DNA from: Pseudomonadota bacterium
GTDB taxonomy: Bacteria > Pseudomonadota > Gammaproteobacteria > Xanthomonadales > Rhodanobacteraceae
DNA: 64,000 nucleotides
Assembly (NCBI GenBank): GCA_021794575.1
Contig: JAJYQO010000024.1
Coordinates: forward strand, 1-64,000
Direction of reading: 5' to 3'
Made by a program: the position numbers and the translations under genes. Positions 32,169 to 39,057 of this stretch are shown one piece after another; within the stretch, counting starts at the first letter, position 1; the number at the start of each line of letters is the position of its first letter. The notes beneath the pieces are model-generated. The model saw nothing but the letters and a program-made list of their open reading frames with translations. It made no database searches and was not told the origin of the DNA.

Positions 32169-32192
32169 GCCGGCGAGGCACCGCTCGCCGGC
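32169..32192 (+). terminator. Hairpin after katG
   Basis: A perfect 9-bp GC-rich inverted repeat (GCCGGCGAG at 32169-32177 and CTCGCCGGC at 32184-32192) with a 6-base loop starts 7 bp after the katG stop. No T run follows, so it may work weakly or with Rho. The gene on the other side converges. Confidence 0.5.
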
Positions 32193-32250
32193 TACCTCTG
32201 CGCGGGGCAGATCACCAACGCCCCGCGCATCCCTGTCCCGTGACCCGGTT

Positions 32251-32715
32251 TCAGTCGAGCGGCAGGTCGAGGCGCGCGCGCACCGCGGGTTCCAGTGCGG
32301 TCAATCCCGCGCGGCGCCCCAACTCCAGTGCTGCTTCGGGCGCGTAGCCCCAGTCCCATGCCGCCACCAGCGCCAGGAGCGCGCCGACACGGTTGGCACT
32401 ACCACAGTGCACCAGGACATGCACGTCACCATCCAACGCCGCACGCAGCGCACTGGCATGCGCACGATCGAGATCGGCCACCGTCACCACAGGAATGTTG
32501 ACGTACTCCAATCCGCATGCCGCAGCACAGGCGGCCTCGTCCCAGTTCAATTCACTGTGCGACCGCAGATTCACCACCCGGCGTATGCCCTTGGCGGCCA
32601 GCGCGCGCAGATCGTCCGCGCTGGGCTGGCCCATGCAGTACAGCCTGCCTTCGATGATACGGGGGACACAGGTATTCACGGATTGTTTCCAGTCGCACTG
32701 GGGCGAGGTGGCCAT
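32251..32715 (-). CDS. DUF442/Blh-type protein phosphatase
   Basis: This 154-residue cysteine phosphatase-like protein has the phosphate loop VHCGSANRVGAL near residue 111, with four residues between Cys and Arg, as in the DUF442 domain of Blh proteins, and GQPSADDLRALAAKGIRRVV near residue 30. In Blh proteins this domain is fused in front of a persulfide dioxygenase; here that hydrolase is the divergent neighbour. The ATG at 32715 is chosen by family start; no strong Shine-Dalgarno is seen. A role in sulfide metabolism is inferred from context. Confidence 0.8.
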   Translation of the reverse strand: MATSPQCDWKQSVNTCVPRIIEGRLYCMGQPSADDLRALAAKGIRRVVNLRSHSELNWDEAACAAACGLEYVNIPVVTVADLDRAHASALRAALDGDVHVLVHCGSANRVGALLALVAAWDWGYAPEAALELGRRAGLTALEPAVRARLDLPLD

Positions 32716-32790
32716 CGTGCATGACGCGCCGGCATCCTGCGTACGACTACCACAAGTCGCGGTGCTTGTATTTCGGCCATGCCGCACGCA

Positions 32791-32818
32791 TTTTATTTTA
32801 GACGAAACTAAATTAAAA
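32791..32818. promoter_or_regulatory. AT-rich 28-bp imperfect palindrome, candidate operator
   Basis: The left arm TTTTATTTTAG (32791-32801) and right arm CTAAATTAAAA (32808-32818) pair at 10 of 11 positions around a 6-base centre (ACGAAA). The site is in the 115 bp between the divergent phosphatase and hydrolase genes and ends 12 bp before the hydrolase ATG. Its AT content stands out sharply from its surroundings. It resembles sites of ArsR-type sulfide-sensing repressors (BigR/SqrR) in position; no such regulator gene is in the window. Confidence 0.55.
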
Positions 32819-32830
32819 CGACCAATATCC

Positions 32831-33766
32831 ATGCATCCACTCGTGACCAGCTTTTTCCACCAACCGAGTTCCACCTGGACGCACGTGGTCGTCGATCCCG
32901 CGACCCAGCGCGCGGCGGTGGTCGACCCGGTGCTCGACTTCGACTACGCCTCCGGCACTGCGGCCACCGACAGCATCCGCGCGGTGACTGCGCATCTACA
33001 GGCGTCGCGCCTGAAACCGGACTGGATCCTCGAAACCCATGCGCATGCCGACCACCTTTCCGCCGCGTCGCACTTACGCGAGGTGCTGGGCGGCCGCACC
33101 GCCATCGGGGCAGGCATCCGCGACGTACAGGCGTATTTCGGACGCGCGCTGAATTTTGAGCCGGCGTTTCGCACAGACGGCTCGCAGTTCGACCATTTGT
33201 TTGTCGACGGCGAGCGGTTCCAGATCGGCAGCCTGCCGGCACGGGTGATCGCCACGCCGGGCCACACCCGCGACTCGGTCAGCTATCTGATCGGTGACGC
33301 GCTGTTCGCGGGCGACACGCTGTTCATGCCGGATGTCGGCAGCGCGCGCTGTGATTTTCCGGGCGGCGATGCCGGCATGCTCTATGACTCCATCCGCAAG
33401 CTGTACGAATTGCCCGAGCGGACGCGCCTGTTCGTGTGCCACGACTATGCGCCGGCCGGGCGCGAGCACCGCGCGCAGAGCAGCATCGGCGAGCAGCGCC
33501 GCAGCAACATCCATGCGCGTGACGGCATCAGCCGCGGGCAGTTCATCGAGATGCGCAGCGCACGCGACCGTACCCTGGGTGCGCCGACGCTGCTGTATCC
33601 GGCGGTGCAGGTCAACGTGCGCGGCGGCGTACCGCCCCCCGCCGAGAGCAACGGCGTGGCGTACCTCAAGGTCCCGATGCGGGCCGCCACACCCCGGCAG
33701 GCCGGCGATGGTGCACGCGGATTAGACCAGCCGGTGCCGGCTGCGGCCACAGGTACCGGTACTTGA
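32831..33766 (+). CDS. MBL-fold metallohydrolase, persulfide dioxygenase (ETHE1/Blh-like)
   Basis: This 311-residue metallo-beta-lactamase-fold protein probably oxidises glutathione persulfide to sulfite with an iron centre. Metal ligands are visible: THAHADHLSAASH (near residue 72), TPGHTRDS (near residue 140), the aspartate in FAGDTLFMPDVGSARCDFPG, and CHDYAP near residue 202. The SARCDFPGGDA stretch is characteristic of ETHE1/Blh enzymes. The last 25 residues are low-complexity Ala/Gly/Pro. It is followed by a rhodanese gene, which fits a sulfide-oxidation cluster. Confidence 0.88.
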   Translation: MHPLVTSFFHQPSSTWTHVVVDPATQRAAVVDPVLDFDYASGTAATDSIRAVTAHLQASRLKPDWILETHAHADHLSAASHLREVLGGRTAIGAGIRDVQAYFGRALNFEPAFRTDGSQFDHLFVDGERFQIGSLPARVIATPGHTRDSVSYLIGDALFAGDTLFMPDVGSARCDFPGGDAGMLYDSIRKLYELPERTRLFVCHDYAPAGREHRAQSSIGEQRRSNIHARDGISRGQFIEMRSARDRTLGAPTLLYPAVQVNVRGGVPPPAESNGVAYLKVPMRAATPRQAGDGARGLDQPVPAAATGTGT

Positions 33767-33836
33767 ACGCGCACGCGGCCGCCGAATTTTTTGAATCGTC
33801 CAATATCATCGCGGTGACAGGCACAGGAGGTCATTC

Positions 33837-34193
33837 ATGACGAATTCCGACTACAGCACGCAGCCCCTGGATATCGACATCCGGACCGCGCGTGCACGAC
33901 TGGATCATGGCGCACGCATGATCGATGTGCGCGAAACGCACGAGGTGGTGCGCGGCATGGTGCCAGGCAGCGCGCACATACCGCTCGGCGCGTTTGCAGG
34001 TGACCTCGAAAGCACCTTGCGGCAGCACGGCATCGATCCGGCCCGGCACGACATCCTCTGCATCTGCGCCAGCGGCGGGCGTTCGCGCCACGCGGCAATG
34101 GCTCTGCGCCAGATCGGCTGCGCGCAAGCGGCATCGGTGTTAGGTGGCGTCACGGGTTGGGCAGCCAGCGGCGGCACATTGCAGCATCCCTGA
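33837..34193 (+). CDS. Single-domain rhodanese-like sulfurtransferase
   Basis: This 118-residue cytoplasmic protein has a single rhodanese domain: MIDVRETHEVVRGMVPGSAH near residues 28-47 and the active-site loop CASGGRSRHAA near residue 77, in which the Cys carries the persulfide and Arg-Ser closes the loop. A strong AGGAGG precedes the ATG by 7 bases. It follows the persulfide dioxygenase gene by 70 bp, and both are preceded by a near-identical 11-base sequence (CG-A/T-CCAATATC). It likely moves sulfane sulfur to or from glutathione persulfide. Confidence 0.93.
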   Translation: MTNSDYSTQPLDIDIRTARARLDHGARMIDVRETHEVVRGMVPGSAHIPLGAFAGDLESTLRQHGIDPARHDILCICASGGRSRHAAMALRQIGCAQAASVLGGVTGWAASGGTLQHP

Positions 34194-34341
34194 ACCCGGT
34201 GCGCATCCGGCAGCGCGCACCGTGCGTTCCGACCCGTGTTGCAGCAACGGACAAACACAATGCGTGCTGTCTGATGCGCCGCATTGCTGCGTCGGCCCCA
34301 CGCTGGAGGTGTATCGTGCGCGCGTGCCTGGAGATCGCACC

Positions 34342-34893
34342 ATGAAACTTGCGCCTCGCATGCTGTTGGCATCGCTCGCATTCGCGCCGGTGCTGGCTGC
34401 GGCCGCCGCCGCCGCGCCGAAAGCGCCGGCGCTCGACCTGAGCTTGCCCGCGCAGCCCTACACGTTTGGCTCGGCGACACCCGCTGCCTCGACTTCGGCG
34501 CAAGCGCCGGCCAGCGTGGCATTCGCGCCGCCCGTGCGCAGGCGCCAGGACGCGCCACCTACGCAGAGCGCGATGGCGCCGCACGTCTGGGGTGATTTCG
34601 GCACCGGCTACGGCTACGGTAGCGACTGGGGCAGTTCGGGCTGGCAAAGTGCGGACATCAACGCCAGCAAAGCCTACGGCGATTCCGAGCATCCCCTCAT
34701 CATCAGCGGCGGCGCCGCCGGTGCGGTGAGTTACAGCAAGGCTTTCGGCACCACCCAGTGGGAAAGCGCCGATGTGCAGATGAGCAAGTTGTTCGGCAGC
34801 GCCCGTCATCCATTCGCGCTGAGCATCGGCATCAGCGTCAGCCGTGCCCACAATCTTGGCAACGGCAACTGGCCGGAACCACCGCAGCCCTAG
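34342..34893 (+). CDS. Secreted protein with two internal repeats, unknown function
   Basis: This 183-residue protein has a Sec signal peptide (residues about 1-25, ending in an Ala run), then an Ala/Pro-rich spacer to about residue 80. The mature end is rich in Gly, Ser and Trp and holds two matching units, residues 101-118 and 140-157, which share W-x-S-A-D-(I/V)-x-x-S-K-x-(Y/F)-G and end in His-Pro; they are 39 residues apart. The pattern suggests a beta-strand envelope protein. GGAG lies 8 bases before the ATG. I do not recognise the family. Confidence 0.72.
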   Translation: MKLAPRMLLASLAFAPVLAAAAAAAPKAPALDLSLPAQPYTFGSATPAASTSAQAPASVAFAPPVRRRQDAPPTQSAMAPHVWGDFGTGYGYGSDWGSSGWQSADINASKAYGDSEHPLIISGGAAGAVSYSKAFGTTQWESADVQMSKLFGSARHPFALSIGISVSRAHNLGNGNWPEPPQP

Positions 34894-35020
34894 GCCGCCT
34901 CCAGATGGGCGGACAGTCGCGTCGCCGCGTCGATACAGCGGCCAAGCGTACTGCGTGAAGAATCCGGGCCGGACGCAGTCCGGACGAAGTCTGGTTGCGC
35001 TAGCGCCAGGTGCCGCGAAC
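34894..35020. other. Intergenic region, nothing recognised
   Basis: No gene, repeat or regulatory motif was recognised in this stretch between the secreted repeat protein and the tRNA gene. Confidence 0.5.
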
Positions 35021-35095
35021 TGGTGGGCGGTACAGGGATTGAACCTGTGACCCCTGCCGTGTGAAAGCAGTGCTCTACCGCTGAGCTAACCGCCC
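35021..35095 (-). tRNA. tRNA-Val (anticodon CAC)
   Basis: On the minus strand, a full cloverleaf can be folded. The acceptor stem GGGCGGU pairs with ACCGCCC and is followed by an encoded CCA (35021-35023). The D arm is GCUC/GAGC, the anticodon stem is CUGCU/GGCAG around the loop UUCACAC, and the T arm carries GGUUCAAUCCC. The anticodon in the loop is CAC, which reads GUG (Val). The 75 bases include the CCA end. Confidence 0.96.
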
Positions 35096-35255
35096 ATTCG
35101 CGAGGCGCGCAGTTTACGGAGCGCCGGTGTGATGGTCAACGCGGGTCGTCCGGCCGACGTTCGCCGAGCGGCGGCGCGCATGCGATTGGCGCGCCGGCGC
35201 CGGCCGCCTATCATCACCCCGTGCGGTGGCTGACCACCGAGCTATGGGGACGACA

Positions 35256-35498
35256 ATGCAACGCTGGATCAAGCTTCCGGATGGGCGGTTCCTGGACGCG
35301 GCGCGTGTGGTACTGATCGGCAAGCCGGAAACCTTCCAGCGCCTGGACGAGGAAGGTAACGACCTCGGCACCGCGGTGACGGTGACCCTCGGCGTCGATT
35401 CCGTGCGCGAACATCAGCTCAGTGTCACCGGTACGCGCGAGGAGATGGCCGCGCTGCTGAAGACGATCGTCGGCGCCGCGGGCAATGGCGGCGCGTGA
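35256..35498 (+). CDS. Small hypothetical protein
   Basis: This 80-residue protein has no signal peptide or membrane helix. It begins MQRWIKLPDGRFLDAARVVLI and seems to alternate short strands and one C-terminal helix (REEMAALLKTIVGAA). The ATG has GGGGA 5-9 bases upstream. Codon use matches the chromosome. I do not recognise the family; a small beta-rich domain is likely. It lies just before the fluoride riboswitch of crcB, on the same strand. Confidence 0.65.
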   Translation: MQRWIKLPDGRFLDAARVVLIGKPETFQRLDEEGNDLGTAVTVTLGVDSVREHQLSVTGTREEMAALLKTIVGAAGNGGA

Positions 35499-35532
35499 AC
35501 TTTGCGCGGTATCGCCAGTCGAATCGCTGCCA

Positions 35533-35592
35533 AAGGGAGATGGCATTCTCCCGGCCGTTAGGCCGAACCACCCTTCCGGTTGATGATGCCTG
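35533..35592 (+). ncRNA. Fluoride riboswitch (crcB RNA motif) upstream of crcB
   Basis: The first hairpin is GGGAGA (35535-35540) paired with TCTCCC around TGGCAT, giving the conserved GATGG. A second stem (AACC with GGTT) is followed by the conserved TGATGATGCC. GGCAT (35542-35546) can pair with ATGCC (35586-35590) to form the motif's pseudoknot. The linker holds an extra small GGCC/GGCC hairpin. It is 76 bp upstream of crcB on the same strand, the classic arrangement. Fluoride binding should turn on the exporter. Confidence 0.9.
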
Positions 35593-35620
35593 TCGCGCCG
35601 CCGTCCGTGGCGCGGCAGGC
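35588..35620 (+). promoter_or_regulatory. Hairpin overlapping the riboswitch end, candidate expression platform
   Basis: GCCTGTCGCGCC (35588-35599) pairs with GGCGCGGCAGGC (35609-35620) with one mismatch. Its first three bases are also the end of the riboswitch pseudoknot strand, so folding of one would disturb the other. No T run follows, which argues for Rho-dependent or translational control. Confidence 0.5.
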
Positions 35621-35667
35621 ATTGTTGCGTACCGATTATGGCTGCGCCAAACGCGCGAAGGAGCACG

Positions 35668-36054
35668 ATGAGCTGGGGTATCTGGGGTGGTATCGCGATC
35701 GGCGCCGTGCTGGGCGCCTGGCTGCGCTACGGATTTGCATTGCTGCTCAATCCGGTGTTTCCGACGCTGCCCCTGGGCACCGTGGCGGCCAATCTTCTGG
35801 GTGGCTTCCTGATGGGCATCGTCATCAGCAATTTTCCACCGTACATGGGGCTGCCGGTCGAGGTGCGCCTGGCTTTCGCCACCGGCTTCCTGGGCGGATT
35901 GACCACGTTTTCCACCTTCGACGCCGAGTCGGTGACGCTGTGGTTGCGCGGGCAATGGGGCTGGGCGCTGGCCCACATGGGCGTGCACGTGGTGGGCGGA
36001 ATCGGCCTGTGCCTGGCCGGCATCGGGCTGGGCCGCCTGTTGACGCGTCATTGA
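35668..36054 (+). CDS. crcB: Fluoride exporter CrcB/Fluc
   Basis: This 128-residue, four-helix fluoride channel works as an antiparallel dimer in the inner membrane. Family marks are GAWLRYG (near residue 16), the Gly/Asn-rich TVAANLLGGFLMG (near residue 38) and GFLGGLTTFSTFDAES (near residue 73) with its fluoride-lining Phe and Thr/Ser residues. GAAGGAG precedes the ATG. It is controlled by the fluoride riboswitch just upstream and followed by a DUF190 gene. Confidence 0.97.
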   Translation: MSWGIWGGIAIGAVLGAWLRYGFALLLNPVFPTLPLGTVAANLLGGFLMGIVISNFPPYMGLPVEVRLAFATGFLGGLTTFSTFDAESVTLWLRGQWGWALAHMGVHVVGGIGLCLAGIGLGRLLTRH

Positions 36055-36067
36055 GAGGAGAACCGCG

Positions 36068-36397
36068 ATGGTCGGCTGTGCGTTGCGCTTTTACATGCAT
36101 GAGAACCAGAAGCACCAAGGCAAGCTGCTGTACGAATGGTTGCTGGAGCAGGCCAAGCGGCGCGGCATCCACGGCGGCTCGGCGTTCCGGGCCATCGCCG
36201 GCTTCGGGCGCCACGGCCGTCTGCACGAACAGAGCTTCTTCGAAATGGCCGCAGATCTCACCGTACTGGTCGAGTTCGTGGTGAGCAAGGACGAAGCCGA
36301 TGCCTTGATCGCTCTGGCCGAGGAAGACAAGGCACCGCTGTTCTGGACTCGCTACCAGGTCGAGTACGGCAACACCGTGCCGCACGCGCACAAGTGA
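36068..36397 (+). CDS. DUF190 family protein
   Basis: This 109-residue cytoplasmic protein has the DUF190 (PII-like) fold: ALRFYMHENQKHQGKLLYEW at the N-terminus and the GGSAFRAIAGFGRHGRLHE core near residues 36-54. DUF190 genes are often found directly after crcB, and its place 13 bp downstream here, with GAGGAG as ribosome site, puts it under the same fluoride riboswitch. The biochemical role is not established; a regulatory or trimeric ligand-binding role is inferred from fold relatives. Confidence 0.92.
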   Translation: MVGCALRFYMHENQKHQGKLLYEWLLEQAKRRGIHGGSAFRAIAGFGRHGRLHEQSFFEMAADLTVLVEFVVSKDEADALIALAEEDKAPLFWTRYQVEYGNTVPHAHK

Positions 36398-36446
36398 GTC
36401 GCACCCGAAGACGGCCACATGTTCGTCTGCTGCGAAGGAGTCCCCG

Positions 36447-37070
36447 GTGAGTCTCGAGTTGCTGTTGATTCGCCATGGCGAGGTACCCGGCATCGATCCG
36501 CCGCGCTTCCGCGGTCGCCAGGATCTGGCTTTGACCGACTTGGGCAAGCTGCAGGCGCAGGCCATGGGCCGGTGGGTGCGCGATCATTGCGAGGTGGGCG
36601 CAATCTACGCCAGCCCGTTGTCGCGCTGCATCGACACCGCCCGCGTCATCGGCGAGCCGTTGGCGCTGCGCATACAGACCAGTCCGGATCTGATCGACAC
36701 CGATTACGGACGCTGGACCGGTCTGACCCATCCGCAAGCCGCAGCACGCGATCCGGAGGCATTTCGCGCCTGGATACGCGATCCGGGCATCAATCCGCCG
36801 CCGGATGGCGAGACTCTGCGTCAGGTCGAGGCGCGCGTCGGTAACGCGCTGCATGCCATCGAGAACCATCACGGCAACGGGACGGTCGTCATGGTTACCC
36901 ACGACACCGTGATTCGCGTATTGATCTTGCATCTGCTGCAGGCACCGCTCAATCGCTATGCCAGCCTGCGCCAGGATCCGACGGGCGTGAACCGGATCGA
37001 GGCGCTCGACGATGGCCGTTATCGCATCGCCTTGCTCAACAGCACCGCACACCTTGCGCCCGCGGCGTGA
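36447..37070 (+). CDS. Histidine phosphatase family protein
   Basis: This 207-residue phosphoglycerate-mutase-fold phosphatase has the phosphate motif LLIRHGEVPG (near residue 7), the PLSRCIDTA block (near residue 57), and the second catalytic histidine in VMVTHDTVIRVL (near residue 150). The GTG start at 36447 has GGAG upstream. Relatives include CobC (alpha-ribazole phosphatase) and GpmB-like enzymes; the substrate cannot be told from the sequence. It may still be read from the crcB transcript. Confidence 0.88.
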   Translation: MSLELLLIRHGEVPGIDPPRFRGRQDLALTDLGKLQAQAMGRWVRDHCEVGAIYASPLSRCIDTARVIGEPLALRIQTSPDLIDTDYGRWTGLTHPQAAARDPEAFRAWIRDPGINPPPDGETLRQVEARVGNALHAIENHHGNGTVVMVTHDTVIRVLILHLLQAPLNRYASLRQDPTGVNRIEALDDGRYRIALLNSTAHLAPAA

Positions 37071-37095
37071 GCCGGATCGGCACGCACGCGGAACC

Positions 37096-39057
37096 TCATA
37101 ACACGCCCACGCCCAGCACGATGATCAGCAACAGGCCGATCAGAGCCAGATAGAGGTTCATGTCGCCCGACTGCAGGCCGGCGATGCGGTCGGATAGCCA
37201 CCACACCGCACGCGTCAGCGGACGGAACAGGCGCGTGTCGAACAGCGGAGCGATACGCTGTTCGAAGCTCAGGCGACGCACGAAGTATTCGCGCTCGACC
37301 TGCTCGTGCTCCATGTCCAGGCGCGGTCGATAAATGAAGCTGTAGAACACCTGTACCGCATGCGCGAAGCTCAGTGCCGTGGTCGCCGCCCGTGGCGCCG
37401 GCGCATTGCCGCCGAACCATGTCGGCGCACGGCGCACGCCGTGACGCCGCTTCGCCCACAGCGCCAGCGCGATCGGCAGCAGCGCCAGCAGCGGCATGAC
37501 GATGACCAGCAGCGTCGGCGAAATGAAGGAAAAGTGCGCGGTCAGCGGCACCAGCAGCAGGCCGCTGCGCAATTGCATCACGGACTGCGCGAACCATTGG
37601 TGCGCCACCGGGTCGAGCCCCCGTAGCCACCACGGCATGCCCACCGCCAAAGCCAGCACCAGCGCGCCCAGCACACCGACGGCAAGACTGTGACTGAGCG
37701 GCACCGGCGTACGATCGGTCGCGTCGCGGGGCATGCCTTGCACGCCCAGGCCGATGGCCTTGACGAAAGTCGCATAGGCCAGCGCAACGGTCAGCGCCAG
37801 ACCCACGCCACCCAGCGAGAGCGTCAGGCGCCCCGCCAGATCCGGTACCTGAAAGTTCTGAAACAGGGTTTGGAAAGTAAACCATTCGCTGACGAAACCG
37901 GCCTGCGGCGGCATGCCGGCCAGGCTCATGCCGGCGAACACCAGACCGACGCCGTAGATCCAATTGCTGGCGCGCAAAAGGCCGCTCTGCTGCAGGCGAT
38001 AGCTGCCGCGCGCGCGGAAGGCGCCGTCGGCACCCAGCAGCATGGCGCCCTTGGCCAGGCTGTGTCCGGCCAGATGCAGAAGGCCCACCATCCAGGCCAG
38101 CATGGATAAATCGGTCAGTCCAGCGCTGCGGAATACCAATGCCGCTCCCAGCGCCAGCGTCGCGATGCCGGCGTTTTCGGCCGAGGACAGGCCCAGCAGT
38201 TGCCGCCAGTCGTCTGCCTGCAGGGCGTAAAGCACGGCCAGGATGGCACTGAGCGCGGCCACCGCCACGGTGACGATGCCCAGCAATTCGCTGGGCTGCA
38301 GCCATACCAGCAGACCACGCGCCAGCGCAAACCATGCCGCGTTGAGCACGATGCCCGACATCAGGCTGGCACTGGCGCCGCTGCCGCTGGCATAGGCGCC
38401 GGCGAACCACTCGTAGAACGGCAATAGACCGAGCTTGGCGCCGAAGCCGATCAGCAGCAGCAGGCCCAGTCCCACGGTAGCGGCGCCGCCGATGCCGGCA
38501 ACGCCGGCGGCGAAACCGCCCATGGCCATGCCGCCGCTCAGCAGGGCGAAAATCAGCCAGGCGGCCAGCAGGGCCACGGTGCCCACTTCCAGCAATGCCA
38601 GCATGGTCAGCGCGGCGCGACCCTCGTCGGCCTCGATGCCCAGCCGCTCGGCGAGCAGCATCACCGCGCTGCCCAGACTCATCAGTTCCCAGGCGATCAG
38701 GAATGCGACACCGCCCTGCACGCCCATCACGCCCAGGGCCCCCAGGATGACCGCGATCGCACCCACGTACCACACGCGCCGGCGGGCATCCGGGCTGCCC
38801 AGCGCCAGTGCCGGCGTGGCTGCAATTGCGCCGAACAGCGACAGCCAGACGCCGGCCCCATCCAGCGTGAAATGGCTGGCGGCGATGCCGGCGATCCGCA
38901 GGTTATCGCCACGCAGCAGTGTGCCCGCGCAGGCCGTCACCACGCCGCCGCCGCCCAGCACTGCCAGCATGCGCGTCGGCTGGTGGCTGGGCAGCAGCAA
39001 CGCCAGCAGCGCGGCCAGCAGCAGGGCCAGTATGGCCAGAGCCAGCAGTTCACTCAT
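37096..39057 (-). CDS. hyfB: Hydrogenase-4 component B-like antiporter subunit (proton-translocating membrane protein)
   Basis: This 653-residue protein with about 15 membrane helices belongs to the NuoL/M/N-Mrp antiporter group, closest to HyfB/HycC. The conserved helix glutamate is in LIAWELMSLGSAVML (near residue 126) and the lysine in GFGAKLGLLPFYEWF (near residue 214). The usual PLHxWLPxAHPxAP stretch is replaced by FYEWFAGAYASGSGAS. The last helix (ALIGLLLIIVLGVGVL) closes the protein. It is the last gene of a fluoride-riboswitch-led operon and overlaps the iron-sulfur subunit gene. Confidence 0.9.
   Translation of the reverse strand: MSELLALAILALLLAALLALLLPSHQPTRMLAVLGGGGVVTACAGTLLRGDNLRIAGIAASHFTLDGAGVWLSLFGAIAATPALALGSPDARRRVWYVGAIAVILGALGVMGVQGGVAFLIAWELMSLGSAVMLLAERLGIEADEGRAALTMLALLEVGTVALLAAWLIFALLSGGMAMGGFAAGVAGIGGAATVGLGLLLLIGFGAKLGLLPFYEWFAGAYASGSGASASLMSGIVLNAAWFALARGLLVWLQPSELLGIVTVAVAALSAILAVLYALQADDWRQLLGLSSAENAGIATLALGAALVFRSAGLTDLSMLAWMVGLLHLAGHSLAKGAMLLGADGAFRARGSYRLQQSGLLRASNWIYGVGLVFAGMSLAGMPPQAGFVSEWFTFQTLFQNFQVPDLAGRLTLSLGGVGLALTVALAYATFVKAIGLGVQGMPRDATDRTPVPLSHSLAVGVLGALVLALAVGMPWWLRGLDPVAHQWFAQSVMQLRSGLLLVPLTAHFSFISPTLLVIVMPLLALLPIALALWAKRRHGVRRAPTWFGGNAPAPRAATTALSFAHAVQVFYSFIYRPRLDMEHEQVEREYFVRRLSFEQRIAPLFDTRLFRPLTRAVWWLSDRIAGLQSGDMNLYLALIGLLLIIVLGVGVL

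Noticed and set aside
35499..35532. A promoter for the crcB riboswitch transcript
   Set aside because: TTGCGC near 35502 has no matching -10 box at a normal distance, so no promoter could be called.
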